DNA of 64,000 nt from Alistipes finegoldii DSM 17242 (GCF_000265365.1 NC_018011.1:2118501-2182500); one strand, 5' to 3'; positions 52,813 to 62,089 are shown, numbered from the stretch's first letter. Numbers and translations: made by a program. Notes: generated from the letters alone by a model not told the origin.

Positions 52813-54120
52813 TCATTGGGCCTTGTGTTCTTTGACCAGGAAGACCGACACGGCGGCCAGCAGCATGAATACCCCGGCGAGCGCCAGCATGTCGGCCGCA
52901 TCGGAGGCGAAGCAGTACTTGACGATGGCACCGCCGGTCAGTCCGATGACGATCTGGGGGACGGTGATCGTGAAATTGAAGATACCCATGTATACGCCCA
53001 TGCGGCGTGGCTCGACCGCGCGCGACAGGATGGCGTAGGGCATGGCGAGGATGCCCGCCCAGGCGATGCCGATCCCCACCATCGGGAGCATCAGCGCGTA
53101 CTGGTCGTGCAGCAGGCACAACCCCGCGAAGCCCAGCGCCCCGGCGAGCAGGCAGGCAGCGTAGACGGGTTTGTTGCCGTAGCGCGCGGCGACGCGCCCG
53201 AGGAACAGGGCGGCGATGCAGGCGGGGATGGGGTAGGTGCCGTTGAGCACGCCGACCCATGTCTGCGTGGCGCCGGCCGAGAGCACTTCGCCCGTGGCAT
53301 GGTCGGTGACTACACCCGTGATGGCGGGTTTGAGGTAAGTCCACATCAGGAAGAGCGCCGCCCACGAGAAGAACTGCGTGACGCCCAGCCGCACCATCAC
53401 GCCGGGGACGTTGCGCATGAGGCCGACGAAGCTCATCGGTTTGGCGTCCTCCTCGGAGAGGTTGTTGTAGCGGGCGAACTCCCCGGGCGGATATTCCCGT
53501 GTCTTGAACGAGGTGACGAGCACCGTGAGCAGCAGGATCGCGCCCCCGGCATAGTAGGAGTAGGCGATGTGCGGCGAAACATGCCCCGGAGCGGCCTCGT
53601 CCGACACGCCGAGCCATGTCATGACGAGCGGCAGGATAGCGCCGACGACCGCACCGAGGTTTATCAGGAAGGTTTGTACCACGTAGCCCTGTGTCTTCTG
53701 CGAATCGTCGAGCATGTCGGCCACCAGCGCCCGGAAGGGCTGCATCGTGACGTTGAACGACAAATCCATGAACAGCAGGATGAAAGCCCCCATGGCGAGC
53801 GGGGCGAAGGCGAGCAGTTTGGGGCAGTTGGGCATGAGCACCAGCGCCAGCGCCGAGATCAGCGACCCGCCCAGGATGTAGGGGATGCGGCGGCCCCAGC
53901 GCGTCCAGGTGCCGTCGGAAAAAAGCCCCACGATGGGCTGGACGATCATGCCGGCCAGCGGTGCCGCCAGCCAGAAGTAGCTCAGGTGGCTGACATCTGC
54001 CCCCAGCGATTCGAAGATGCTCGACGTGTTGGAATTCTGGAGCGAATATCCGATCTGCACGCCGAGGAAGCCGAAGCTGAGGTTCCAAATCTGCCAAAAT
54101 GAGAGTTTAGGCTTGGTCAT
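52813..54120 (-). CDS. MFS sugar transporter (SLC45/maltose-type), inner membrane
   Basis: The start at 54120 (MTKPKLSFWQIWNLSFGFLGVQIGYSLQNSNTSSIFESLG) fits the family. About 12 membrane segments are visible. MFS-typical GLFSDGTWTRWGRRIPYILGG follows helix 2. This arrangement (QNSNTSSIFESLGAD...SYFWLAAPLAGMIVQPIVG) is common for the maltose/maltooligosaccharide transporter in Bacteroidota starch loci. It is the promoter-proximal gene of the run, 43 bases before susC. It would carry maltose into the cytosol for GH77. Confidence 0.82.
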   Translation of the reverse strand: MTKPKLSFWQIWNLSFGFLGVQIGYSLQNSNTSSIFESLGADVSHLSYFWLAAPLAGMIVQPIVGLFSDGTWTRWGRRIPYILGGSLISALALVLMPNCPKLLAFAPLAMGAFILLFMDLSFNVTMQPFRALVADMLDDSQKTQGYVVQTFLINLGAVVGAILPLVMTWLGVSDEAAPGHVSPHIAYSYYAGGAILLLTVLVTSFKTREYPPGEFARYNNLSEEDAKPMSFVGLMRNVPGVMVRLGVTQFFSWAALFLMWTYLKPAITGVVTDHATGEVLSAGATQTWVGVLNGTYPIPACIAALFLGRVAARYGNKPVYAACLLAGALGFAGLCLLHDQYALMLPMVGIGIAWAGILAMPYAILSRAVEPRRMGVYMGIFNFTITVPQIVIGLTGGAIVKYCFASDAADMLALAGVFMLLAAVSVFLVKEHKAQ

Positions 54121-54257
54121 TTCGGTTTTTCGGTTGGTTTTCAGGTTATACAAATTTTAATAAAAAATCCGGACGGCGAACCGCAGGGCGACGAACGGAA
54201 GGTTCAGCCGGATGAACGGGCGGATTTTTGCGACGAACGGTAGCCCGCGGGGGACGA
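54121..54257. promoter_or_regulatory. Divergent control region of starch operon and two-component system
   Basis: The space between the MFS gene and the kinase gene must hold the start signals of the starch operon. On the minus strand AAAATTTG lies about 38 bases before the MFS start, a weak -7 box, with no clear -33 box. An activator is therefore likely. No clear direct repeats for LytTR binding were seen by eye. Confidence 0.35.
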
Positions 54258-54289
54258 TTTGGAATTTCCGCGGAAAAACACTACCTTTA
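54258..54289 (+). promoter_or_regulatory. Promoter of the histidine-kinase gene
   Basis: TTTG (54258-54261) and TACCTTTA (54282-54289) are 20 bp apart, one mismatch from consensus. The ATG follows 52 bases later. Confidence 0.55.
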
Positions 54290-54341
54290 TTCGTAATAAA
54301 CGAAACCCGTATATACTTTAATACAGCCTCAGTCAGCCTAT

Positions 54342-55725
54342 ATGCGATCGCTCAAAGTGTCCGGAATCATCCACCTGTTCGCCGTGCTCCATGCCGTGGT
54401 CGCCCTTTCGTGCCATCTGGCGGGGATCAACGACGAGTTGGTGCTGACGCTGCTGACGATCGTGCTGATCGTGCTGATCTGCCTCAAACGGGGACTGAAC
54501 GTGGAGTTCACCGCTGCCAGCGTGATCGTCGTCAACGTGATCGGCTACCTGCTGGGTACGGGCGGTGCGCAGTTGATCGAGCTGTTATTGCACGCCTCGC
54601 CCGTGGTGCATGCCGTCTCGACCTTCATCACCACCGAGATCCTGGGCTGGAGCATCGTGTGGTTCACCAAGTTGTTCCGCCGCGGCGACGACACGGCGAG
54701 CCGCTCCTCGGCCTGGACGCCCCGCATCGGGTTGCTGCTGCTGGCCGTGGGGGGGGATTTTCGTGCTGAGGCTGGCCTATGTCGAGCTTTTCGCCTCGCC
54801 CTCCTTTTCCACAGACCGCCTCTACCACATGGCCGACTTGCTGGCTTCCAATTCCGCGGCACTGATTATCCTGCTGTGCGTCAATATCATCTATGTCCGG
54901 CATACGCGCAGGCGTGAAACCCGACACGGCCCGATCGCCGAAATCGCGGCCTTCCTTCTGTTCGTGCTGCTCACGTCGGCCTGCGTGGCGCTCATTACGG
55001 GGCTGCACCTGCCGTTCGCCTTCGACCGCTCGTTCACCGCACGGGAGTTCCTGCAACTGTGGATCGTCACCCTGCTGGTCGAGGTGACCCTCTATTCGGT
55101 CGTATTTATGGTCGATTACGCCCTGGTCGCACGTGCCGTGCTGCGTGCCGAGCGCGGCAAGGCGCACCAGGCGCAGTTCCGTTACATGAAACTCAAACAG
55201 CAGGTCAACCCCCATTTCCTGTTCAACTCGCTCAATATCCTCGACTGCCTGGTCTGCGAGCAGCGCACGGAGCAGGCCAGCGCCTACATCCATAAACTGG
55301 CGGGCATTTACCGTTACATGCTCCAGAACGAGGAGGAGACACTCGTGCGCCTGCGCGAGGAGATGGCCTTCGTGGGGATGTACGTCGACCTGTTACAGGT
55401 GCGTTTCCCCGAAGGGTTCCGCGTGGAGACCGACATTTCGGATGAGGCCATGAACCGCCATGTCCTGCCCTGCTCGGTGCAGTTGCTGATCGAAAACGCC
55501 ATCAAGCATAACTCGGTGGGGGCCGACCGGCCGCTGGTGATCCGCATCGTCGCCGTGGCCGAGGCCGTGACGGTGTCGAACAACCTTCAGCTGAAGGTAT
55601 CCGGCAACCCCTCGACCCGTGTGGGGCTGAACTACATCCGCCAGCAGTACCTCGACCTGTCGGGCATCCCGATCGGGATACGCCGTACCGATACCGAATA
55701 TTGTGTCACCTTACCGTTGCTGTAA
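54342..55725 (+). pseudogene. LytS/YehU-type sensor histidine kinase, frame broken at a G8 tract
   Basis: The first part (RSLKVSGIIHLFAVLHAVVALSC..., several membrane helices) and the second part (IFVLRLAYVELFASP..., more helices, then kinase core) lie in different frames. They join at eight G (54749-54756). With seven G the frame is continuous (LLLLAVGG-IFVLRLAYVELF), giving about 460 residues. The kinase core has the His_kinase signature KLKQQVNPHFLFNSLNIL (His about 290), RYMLQNEEETLVRLREEM, SVQLLIENAIKHNSVG and GLNYIRQQYLDL. It is OFF as sequenced, either by slippage or by a base-calling error. The response regulator gene follows after 1 base. Confidence 0.72.
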
Positions 55726-55726
55726 T

Positions 55727-56479
55727 ATGAACGTACTGATCGTAGAAGACGAAATGATGGCCCAGGCAAACCTGGCGCGAGCGCTGACCCAGCATTTTCC
55801 CGACGTACGGATCGTCGGGACGACCGGCTCGGTCAGGGAAACGGTGCTCTGGCTGCGCACGCCGGGGAACAGTGCCGATGTGATTTTCATGGACGTGGAA
55901 CTCTCCGACGGGGATTGCTTCGAGATATTCCGCCAGGCGGACGTAACGGCGCGGGTCATCATGACCACCGCATATGACAATTACGCCGTGCGGGCGTTCG
56001 AGGTCAACAGCATCGACTACCTGCTCAAACCGATCGACCTCGCGGCGCTGCGGCGTGCCGTGGAACGTTGCCGTGTGCGGAGCGGGGGCATCGACCCCGA
56101 CGTATTGCTGAACGCAATCCGCAGCCCGCGCGAATACAAACAGCGCTATGTCGTGCGTTTCAACGACCGGATCGTCCCGGTGCAGACCACCGACATCGCC
56201 TATTTCTACTCGGAAGAGAAAAACACCTACCTTGTCACGAACGACAACAACCGCTACATCATGGATCAGTCGCTCGACGTCCTTTCGGACGAACTGGATC
56301 CCGGGCGGTTTTTCCGCATATCGCGCAGCTGCATCATCGCCATGCCGGCGATCGTCAGCATCGTGAAATACCTGGGCAACCGGCTGAAGATCACGGCACG
56401 TCCGCGTCCGGAGTTCGAGATGGTGGTGAGCCGGTCGCGGGTCGACGACTTCCTGAAGTGGCTGGAGGGGAATGGCTGA
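55727..56479 (+). CDS. LytTR-family response regulator
   Basis: 251 residues. The receiver domain has MNVLIVEDEMMAQANLARAL, phospho-acceptor Asp in VIFMDVELSDG (about 54), TTAYDNYAVRAFEVNSIDYLLKPID and Lys in it. The LytTR DNA-binding domain follows (about 140-245: YVVRFNDRIVPVQTTDIAYFYSEEKNTYLVT, FFRISRSCIIAMPAIVSI). Together with the kinase it is the likely regulator of the neighbouring starch genes. The start at 55727 is used rather than the longer frame because it begins the receiver fold exactly. Confidence 0.88.
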   Translation: MNVLIVEDEMMAQANLARALTQHFPDVRIVGTTGSVRETVLWLRTPGNSADVIFMDVELSDGDCFEIFRQADVTARVIMTTAYDNYAVRAFEVNSIDYLLKPIDLAALRRAVERCRVRSGGIDPDVLLNAIRSPREYKQRYVVRFNDRIVPVQTTDIAYFYSEEKNTYLVTNDNNRYIMDQSLDVLSDELDPGRFFRISRSCIIAMPAIVSIVKYLGNRLKITARPRPEFEMVVSRSRVDDFLKWLEGNG

Positions 56480-56783
56480 GCCTTGGTCGCGACGGGCAGG
56501 TCTTCGGCCCCCCCCCTCCGTTTCCGGGTTTTGTCCTCCGGCCTTCCGGGTTACCGTTCCTGCGGCGGGCGGGGGCTCCGGTTCCGGCGGGAGAGGGGAG
56601 TTCCGCAGAGGAGTTCCTCTGGAATTTTCCGCCGAGGACTGAAAGTTCACTTTGAAGGATCATGCTGCGGGCGTTCCTCCGGAGGCGTCCTTCGAGGGCT
56701 TCGGTTGAGAGATCCCAGGAAGGGATTCCCGTGGAAGGTTTCCGCAGGGGCACCCGGGAGGATGGCGCGGCGGCATGATAAAA
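56480..56783 (+). other. GC-rich spacer with a C9 tract
   Basis: About 300 bases with no gene. It starts with nine C (56508-56516). Frames inside are short and low in recognisable content. Several purine/pyrimidine-rich blocks such as GGCGGGAGAGGGGAG occur. It may be the decayed end of a gene. Nothing else is seen. Confidence 0.4.
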
Positions 56784-56820
56784 GGGGCGCTCCGGAAATT
56801 CCGGGGCGCCCCTTATTTTT
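56784..56820. terminator. Strong terminator between response regulator and GH77 genes
   Basis: GGGGCGCtCCGG, AAATT loop and CCGGGGCGCCCC form a long GC stem followed by TTATTTTT, with AAAA before it. It works for both the plus-strand regulator and the minus-strand GH77 gene. Confidence 0.75.
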
Positions 56821-56853
56821 GCGGCCGGGGTCGGCGCTGCCGCAGTCTGCCCG

Positions 56854-59457
56854 TCAGCGGCGCCCGCTGCAGGCGATCATGTCGTGCAGCGACTCGTTGA
56901 AAGTCTCCTTGTGCAGCAGTTCCTCGAGCGGGAGGTGCATTCGGTAACGCCAGTAGTATCGGGCGACGGCCGGGACGTTGATGCGTTCCTTGGCCGGGTC
57001 GGGGTAGCGCAGTTCCCCGTCGGTCGAGAACCAGTCCTGCAACGGCAGGATGGTGAGCATCGCCGGGGAATTGAGGTGCATGTCGAGGATGCGCCGGCAT
57101 ATCCACGGCTCGCAGAAATAGGGAACGTCGCCCCCGATGCCGAGTGCTTCGTGGTAGAAGCGCGCCGTGAGTTCGCGGTCTTCCTCCCACCATGCCCGCA
57201 GCGGGTTCATGTCGTGCGTCGAAGTGGTGCAGACCGAGAAATAGGGGTAGTGCGCCGGGTCGGCGAAGAGTTCCCCCGGCGTCTTGGGCATGCGCTGGAT
57301 TTCGAGCGAGAGGATTTGCAGTTCGTGCATCGTCTCGGGGACGCTGTCGGGAATCATGCCCAGGTCTTCGCCGCAGGTCAGCATCTCGGTCGCCGAGAGG
57401 AGCACCGGGAGCTTGCGCAGGGCCGACTCCTGCCAGAACCGGTTGTGGCGGCGGTAAAAGAAGTCGTCGTGAAGCCGGTCGAAAGTGTCGCGCCGCTGCG
57501 GGTCGAGGGTGCGGTACATATAGGTCGATTGGGCTGCGATGCGGGGGTGGAAAAAACCTTTGCGGCGCGGGTCCTCGATGAACAGCACGTCGTCGAGCAG
57601 CGTCATCAGCCCTTCGCGCAGGCGGCTTCGGCGCGGATCGTCGCCGGGAAAGCGCTCGGCGACCTTGCGTTGCGTCGCATAGGCGGGCAGCAACCGGCCC
57701 TCCTTCATGCAGGTCGTGCGCACTTCGTCGGCCAGCTCGCCGAACAGCTCGCCGAGCATCCGGTCGTCGGGCGCGGGAACGGTGAAGCGTCCCCCGGCCG
57801 TATCGAAGCCCATGCCGCGCAGTTCGTCGGCGGAGTAGGGCAGGGCGGGATTGAAATAGCCCAGCAGGCCGTGAACGGCATGTACGGGAATCTCCCAGAT
57901 GCGGAAGAAGCCGAGGATATGGTCGATGCGGAAGGCGTCGAAGTATTCGGCCATCTTGGCCATGCGTGCCCGCCACCAGGCGTAGCCGTCGCGTGCCATG
58001 CGTTCCCAGTTGTAAGTCGGGAATCCCCAGTTCTGCCCGACGGCCGAGAATGCGTCGGGCGGAGCCCCGGCCTGCGAGTCCATGTGGAACAGGTGTGGGT
58101 AGAGCCATGCGTCGACACTCGTGCGACTGATGCCGATGGGCAGGTCGCCCTTGAGGACGATGCCGTGGGCGCGGGCGTAGGCGCAGACCTCGGACAACTG
58201 CGTATGCAGGTGGTATTGAATATAGCAGTGGAATGCGATGTCGCGGTTGTGGCTGCGGCAGTAGGCGTCGACGGTTTTGCGGTCATAGCGGGCGAAGCCG
58301 CCCCAGCGGGTGAAGTCGGGCGTGCCCGTTTCGTCGCGCAGCGTGCAGAAGGCGGCATAGGGGATGAGCCAGTGTCTATTGGCGGCGATGAAGTCCTTGT
58401 AGTCGCGGCGTGCCGCAGTGCGGGTTCCGTGGCGTTCGAACGCCCGGCGGAGCAGCCGCAGTTTGTGCCGGTTGACCCGTTCGTAGTCTATTTCGGGGAG
58501 TGCGTTCAGTTCGTTGCGCAGGGTGCGGTACTCGTCGTCCTCCACGACGCCCGCGGCCGGCAGCCGGATGAACTGCGGGTGCAGGGCGAAGGTCGAATTG
58601 GCGTTGTAGGGGTAGGAGTCTTCCCATGTACCGGTCATGGTGGTATCGTTGATCGGCAGTACCTGGATGACGCACTGCCCGGTGGCGGCCGCCCAGTCGA
58701 TGAGCCGTTTCAGGTCGTAGAACTCACCGACGCCGAAATCCTCTTCCGTACGGAGCGAGAAGACCGGGATCGCCGTCCCGGCGCCCTGCCATCTGCGTTC
58801 GGGGAACCGCGGGTACGCCGCGGCGTCGAGGGCGTGTTCGCCGGCGCCGGGCAGTTCGCCCCAGGTGCGGTTGGCACCCTCCTCCCACAGGATGGGGGTG
58901 AGGGTCTTGCGGTCGGCGATCAGGAATTTGTATTCGAACCGGTGTGCGGTATGTAGCGTGAGTTCCCATTCCGGGAAGCGGCTGTCGTCCATCGGGACGA
59001 TTCGTTTCCAGTCGCCCAGTTCACGGCCGCTGCCGGCGACGGCGAGCGTTTCGTCCGGCCGCAGGGTGGGCAGGATGACGCGCAGGGTGATGTTGCCGGC
59101 TGCTTTCTTCGGATTACCGGTTTTCCCGCGGCCGAAGATGCCCCGGGTGAATGCCGAGGAGTAGAACGGCGTGTCGGAGGGCATCTCCTGCCAGCGGTCG
59201 CGAATGCGCAGCGTACGCACCCCCTCCCGGGACGGGATCCGCAGCGTGTGCGGCCGCCATTCGCTGCGGATGCACACGCCCTCGCGCTCGACTTCGTAAC
59301 GGTATTCTGCCGGCTGCGCCGCAGGGGCGTACCGCTCTACGGCGCAGGTCCAGACGCCGCCGTCGGCGTATTGCAGGGCGATGCGCCGCTTGCCGAGGCG
59401 GAGTACGAGCTGTTCGCCCCAGCGGGTACGGTATTCGATGCTGATCAGGAGTGTCAT
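56854..59457 (-). CDS. malQ: GH77 4-alpha-glucanotransferase with N-terminal starch-binding domains
   Basis: The start at 59457 (MTLLISIEYRTRWGEQL) is preferred over 59469. No signal peptide, so it is cytosolic. Two N-terminal CBM20-like units lie within about 1-260 (ISIEYRTRWGEQLVLRLGKRRIALQY; LRVILPTLRPDETLAVAGSGRELGDWKR). The GH77 catalytic body has FRIDHILGFFRIWEIP (nucleophile Asp about 511), TCGEDLGMIP (acid/base Glu about 693) and STHDMNPLRAWW (about 746). It reshuffles maltooligosaccharides from the starch operon. It is transcribed opposite to the two-component system. Confidence 0.9.
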   Translation of the reverse strand: MTLLISIEYRTRWGEQLVLRLGKRRIALQYADGGVWTCAVERYAPAAQPAEYRYEVEREGVCIRSEWRPHTLRIPSREGVRTLRIRDRWQEMPSDTPFYSSAFTRGIFGRGKTGNPKKAAGNITLRVILPTLRPDETLAVAGSGRELGDWKRIVPMDDSRFPEWELTLHTAHRFEYKFLIADRKTLTPILWEEGANRTWGELPGAGEHALDAAAYPRFPERRWQGAGTAIPVFSLRTEEDFGVGEFYDLKRLIDWAAATGQCVIQVLPINDTTMTGTWEDSYPYNANSTFALHPQFIRLPAAGVVEDDEYRTLRNELNALPEIDYERVNRHKLRLLRRAFERHGTRTAARRDYKDFIAANRHWLIPYAAFCTLRDETGTPDFTRWGGFARYDRKTVDAYCRSHNRDIAFHCYIQYHLHTQLSEVCAYARAHGIVLKGDLPIGISRTSVDAWLYPHLFHMDSQAGAPPDAFSAVGQNWGFPTYNWERMARDGYAWWRARMAKMAEYFDAFRIDHILGFFRIWEIPVHAVHGLLGYFNPALPYSADELRGMGFDTAGGRFTVPAPDDRMLGELFGELADEVRTTCMKEGRLLPAYATQRKVAERFPGDDPRRSRLREGLMTLLDDVLFIEDPRRKGFFHPRIAAQSTYMYRTLDPQRRDTFDRLHDDFFYRRHNRFWQESALRKLPVLLSATEMLTCGEDLGMIPDSVPETMHELQILSLEIQRMPKTPGELFADPAHYPYFSVCTTSTHDMNPLRAWWEEDRELTARFYHEALGIGGDVPYFCEPWICRRILDMHLNSPAMLTILPLQDWFSTDGELRYPDPAKERINVPAVARYYWRYRMHLPLEELLHKETFNESLHDMIACSGRR

Positions 59458-59947
59458 TCGTATATTCACTTTAATGATTATAACTTTGAGGAAATAAAGA
59501 CATCAGAGCATGGAATAAGTCCGAAATTTCATTGGTCTACGAGACCGGGGACAATGTTCCGGCCCCATGCTGCCGTTTCCTGTTACAATCCAAATAAATC
59601 TGGATCAAAGTTTTCGGTTAAATTTGTTTTTATTTCATTTGCAATACATTGCGATTCTTGATGAGTTTCCCGGCCAAAGGTCAAGGCACAGCGTGTCTCC
59701 GCCGGCCTTCGATCGAGTCGGTGCGGAGTCACGATGTGCTTTGACCTTTGGCTCTTGCAAAAGCCGTGATTTCAGAACCCGTAAAAATCCTTCGGTAGAC
59801 AGACTTTCCACAGCGGTCAGTATTCTGCCGCATGTTCCTGTATTAGTTTACAAAGGCCAGAGGAGCATTTTACATTAAGCGGACTCCAAAGCCGCACGCA
59901 ATATGTAGTATTCTCTCTGGGAAAATCCGTTTACCGGAAGGGGTTGC
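59458..59947. other. Non-coding stretch with a long hairpin, left flank of the IS110 remnant
   Basis: Almost 490 bases without a credible gene. It contains an 80-nt near-perfect hairpin at 59673-59752: GCCAAAGGTCAA pairs with TTGACCTTTGGC, continuing through GCACA/TGTGC and CTCCGC/GCGGAG with few mismatches. It may be part of the IS110 end or an independent structured element. Other parts are AT-rich and show nothing. Confidence 0.45.
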
Positions 59948-61011
59948 TTATGACACGACACTATTGACATATTCGGTCTGGTGTTTCAACACGAAGTATA
60001 GTCTATTTACCAGTTTGCGGGCGACCTTTACGATGGCCTTGCTCTTGGGCATCCGCTTGCATTGTTCTGTATAAAACAGATTCATCGCGGGATCTTGGCG
60101 TATAGCCACCCATGCAGCCTCTATCAGATTACAGCGCATGACGGCGTGTTTTCGCACGGTAATGTCTCCTGTTCCGTCTTTCTCTCCGCTGCTATGGCAC
60201 ATCGGGATCATCCCGATATAGGCGGCCAGTTGTTCGGCATTGCGGAAACGGGTTATGTCGCATATCTCCGACAGAAACGCCATTCCCGTAGTCTGCCCGA
60301 ACCCCGGAACGCTCATAATCAACCGCTGCGGTTCGCGGAATCGGTCCGCCTTGGCCAAGGCCCGTAAAGCCCGTGTCATCTCCAACTTCTGACGGCGTAG
60401 TTCCTCCAGATGCCGGAGCTGAATGTCGAGGGCCTGACGATCGCTCGGAGTGAGTGTCTCAACCTCTTTCAGCCATGCGAAAAAGCGTTTCGACCAGTTG
60501 GAGAAAGGTTCGAGGAACTCCTGCGGAATCCCGATGCCTAAACACCGTAACTGGGACTTGATCCGGTTCTTCTGACGGGTCGTGTCTTTGGTGATCGAGT
60601 TCTTCAATCTTATCAAGGAACGCATTTCCAACGATACACTGTCCGGCGTATAAATGCCTTTCAGTTCGTTGGCTCTTAAACTCCGCGCCAGCTTGCCGCT
60701 GTCCACGGCGTCACTCTTACGCAGCTTTTCGCTGCTCTTGGTCGGTACGTCGGCCGGGTTGACCACGATGTTGTCGATCCCCAATGCCGTCAGGCGTTCG
60801 TGTATCCAGAATCCGCAAAAGCCCGCTTCGTACACCGAATGATACTCGGCTCCCGGATAAACTCCTCGTCAGAAATCCGTGCAACGCTTCCGGGGCCGGA
60901 TTTTGACTGAATTTCTTCAGTACAGAGGTCGCGGACAAGACCGTTACCGACCAACTCTTCAAATGGACGTCGATTCCTACATAAATCTTTTGTCCTTTGA
61001 AATAATTTCAT
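59948..61011 (-). pseudogene. IS110-family transposase, frameshifted
   Basis: The main frame (59948-60835) holds YEAGFCGFWIHERLTALGIDNIVVNPADVPT, RKSDAVDSGKLARSLR and MSVPGFGQTTGMAFLSEI. It also has AAYIGMIPMCHSSGEKDGTGDITVRKHAVMRCNL (Transposase_20 with the catalytic Ser). The N-terminal RuvC-like part, KIYVGIDVHLKSWSVTVLS, lies in another frame upstream. Joining needs a shift near the ATG (an extra A) and another near 60855. IS110 enzymes use a bridge RNA from the element's non-coding end to choose target and donor. Two indels make this copy probably inactive unless another copy acts. Confidence 0.78.
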
Positions 61012-61258
61012 TTCTTCGTTCTCTCATGGCTATCGTCGTTTTAGTTAGTAAAGGTCTCGCAACTTTAATCTAACCAAAATCTCGATAGCTTTTTCATCTA
61101 TCCGCTTTCATCGCAGTCAACTCTGATTGTAAACATAGGGATTACATCAGAATCTGGATAGTTCGTCGTTTGTTTGGAATCGGTTTATACAAAATTACAA
61201 AAATAATCTGGTTTTGTCTTTCTGGCAGGGAAAAATCAGAGCCCTTCTCCATGAAATT
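61012..61258. other. Non-coding stretch upstream of the IS110 transposase
   Basis: AT-rich, no gene. It corresponds to the long non-coding end of IS110-type elements where the bridge (seek) RNA is usually encoded. No internal loops could be matched to target and donor by eye, and the IS boundary is not visible. Confidence 0.35.
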
Positions 61259-61278
61259 GCGGACACGATGCGGACACG
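61259..61278. repeat. Subterminal repeat inside the right end of the element
   Basis: TGCGGACACGATGCGGACAC matches 28750-28769 at 18 of 20 positions in the same orientation. It lies 45 bases inside the right attachment repeat. Confidence 0.6.
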
Positions 61279-61284
61279 GAAAAA

Positions 61285-61322
61285 GAAAAATCCCCTCAGA
61301 GTTTCCTCTAACGGGATTTTTT
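61285..61322 (-). terminator. Terminator downstream of tRNA-Leu
   Basis: On the minus strand ATCCC-GTTAGAG, GAAA loop and CTCTGAG-GGGAT form a stem followed by TTTTTCTTTTT. It is the present transcription end of the tRNA and was probably brought by the element. Confidence 0.7.
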
Positions 61323-61342
61323 GTGCCCAGGACAGGAATCGA
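61323..61342. repeat. Right attachment repeat within the tRNA-Leu 3' end
   Basis: Same 14-bp core as 28610-28623 (GTGCCCAGGACAGG). It lies across the tRNA 3' end, so integration keeps the tRNA intact. Confidence 0.75.
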
Positions 61343-61405
61343 ACCTGCACGCCTTGCGGCACACGCACCTGAAACGTGCGCGTCTACCTATTCCGCCACC
61401 TGGGC
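61324..61405 (-). tRNA. tRNA-Leu(CAG)
   Basis: On the minus strand GCCCAGG and CCTGGGC form the acceptor stem with discriminator A. The D arm has GCG...CGC. The anticodon stem CACGT/GCGTG holds loop TTCAGGT, giving anticodon CAG (Leu). A long variable arm (GCCGCAAGGC) marks a class II tRNA, and the T arm is GCAGG-TTCGATT-CCTGT. No CCA is encoded. Its 3' end is the integration site of the neighbouring element. Confidence 0.93.
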
Positions 61406-61474
61406 ATTATTGGAATTGCGGTGTGCAAAAGTAATACTTTTTTCTGAATCGCCAACTATTTTTGCGAAAAAAAT

Positions 61475-62089
61475 CTACTTGCTCAGAAATTTATACTGAA
61501 ACAGAAGCAGATAGACTACCGCCACGGAGATGTAGGCGTCGGCCAGATTGAAGATCGCCCCGAAGAAGTAGTTGTTGCTGTCGACCAGAAAGCTCAGGAA
61601 CCGCGGCACGTTGTTCCACTGGAACAGCGGAAAATAGAACATGTCCACGACCTTTCCCATCATGAAGCCCGCGTAATGTCCGCCGAAATGCGCTACCGCG
61701 TACGGCGTCGATTCCGAAAAGATCAGTCCGTAGAAAGCGCTGTCGATAATATTGCCGAGCGCACCGGCCATCACCAGCGCCAGACCGACGATAACCCCCT
61801 TCGGCGTATCCTCCCGGCGGCGGAGCAGATGATGCATCAGCCAGCCGATGAGACCTACCATGACGATGCGGAATATGCCGAGCAGCAGTTTTCCCCAGTC
61901 GAATCCCCCTTTCGAGGCGATGTGCATGCCGAAAGCCGCGCCGTTGTTCTCGATAAACCGTAATTGAAACCAGTCCGGGAATACGATGATCGACTCGTCG
62001 AGGTGCATGTGGGTCTTGACCCAGATTTTGAGCAGCTGATCCGCGATGAGCAGAATCAGGATGAGCAGTGATATTTTTTTGAAGTTCAT
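61475..62089 (-). CDS. lspA: Lipoprotein signal peptidase (SPase II)
   Basis: The start at 62089 gives MNFKKISLLILILLIADQLLKIWVKTHM; the longer upstream frame lacks family features. Four membrane segments are present. Family motifs: DQLLKIWV at the start, FIENNGAAFG, GALGNIIDSAFYG with the first catalytic Asp (about 113), and FNLADAYISVAV with the second (about 185). A loop region (SESTPYAVAHFGGHYAGFMMGKVVDMFYFPLFQ) is longer than in E. coli, as in other Bacteroidota. It cuts prolipoprotein signal peptides, so it serves all the lipoproteins in this window. Confidence 0.93.
   Translation of the reverse strand: MNFKKISLLILILLIADQLLKIWVKTHMHLDESIIVFPDWFQLRFIENNGAAFGMHIASKGGFDWGKLLLGIFRIVMVGLIGWLMHHLLRRREDTPKGVIVGLALVMAGALGNIIDSAFYGLIFSESTPYAVAHFGGHYAGFMMGKVVDMFYFPLFQWNNVPRFLSFLVDSNNYFFGAIFNLADAYISVAVVYLLLFQYKFLSK

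Noticed and set aside
59567..59878. A 103-codon open frame on the plus strand
   Set aside because: It crosses both arms of the 80-nt hairpin and has no recognisable protein content.
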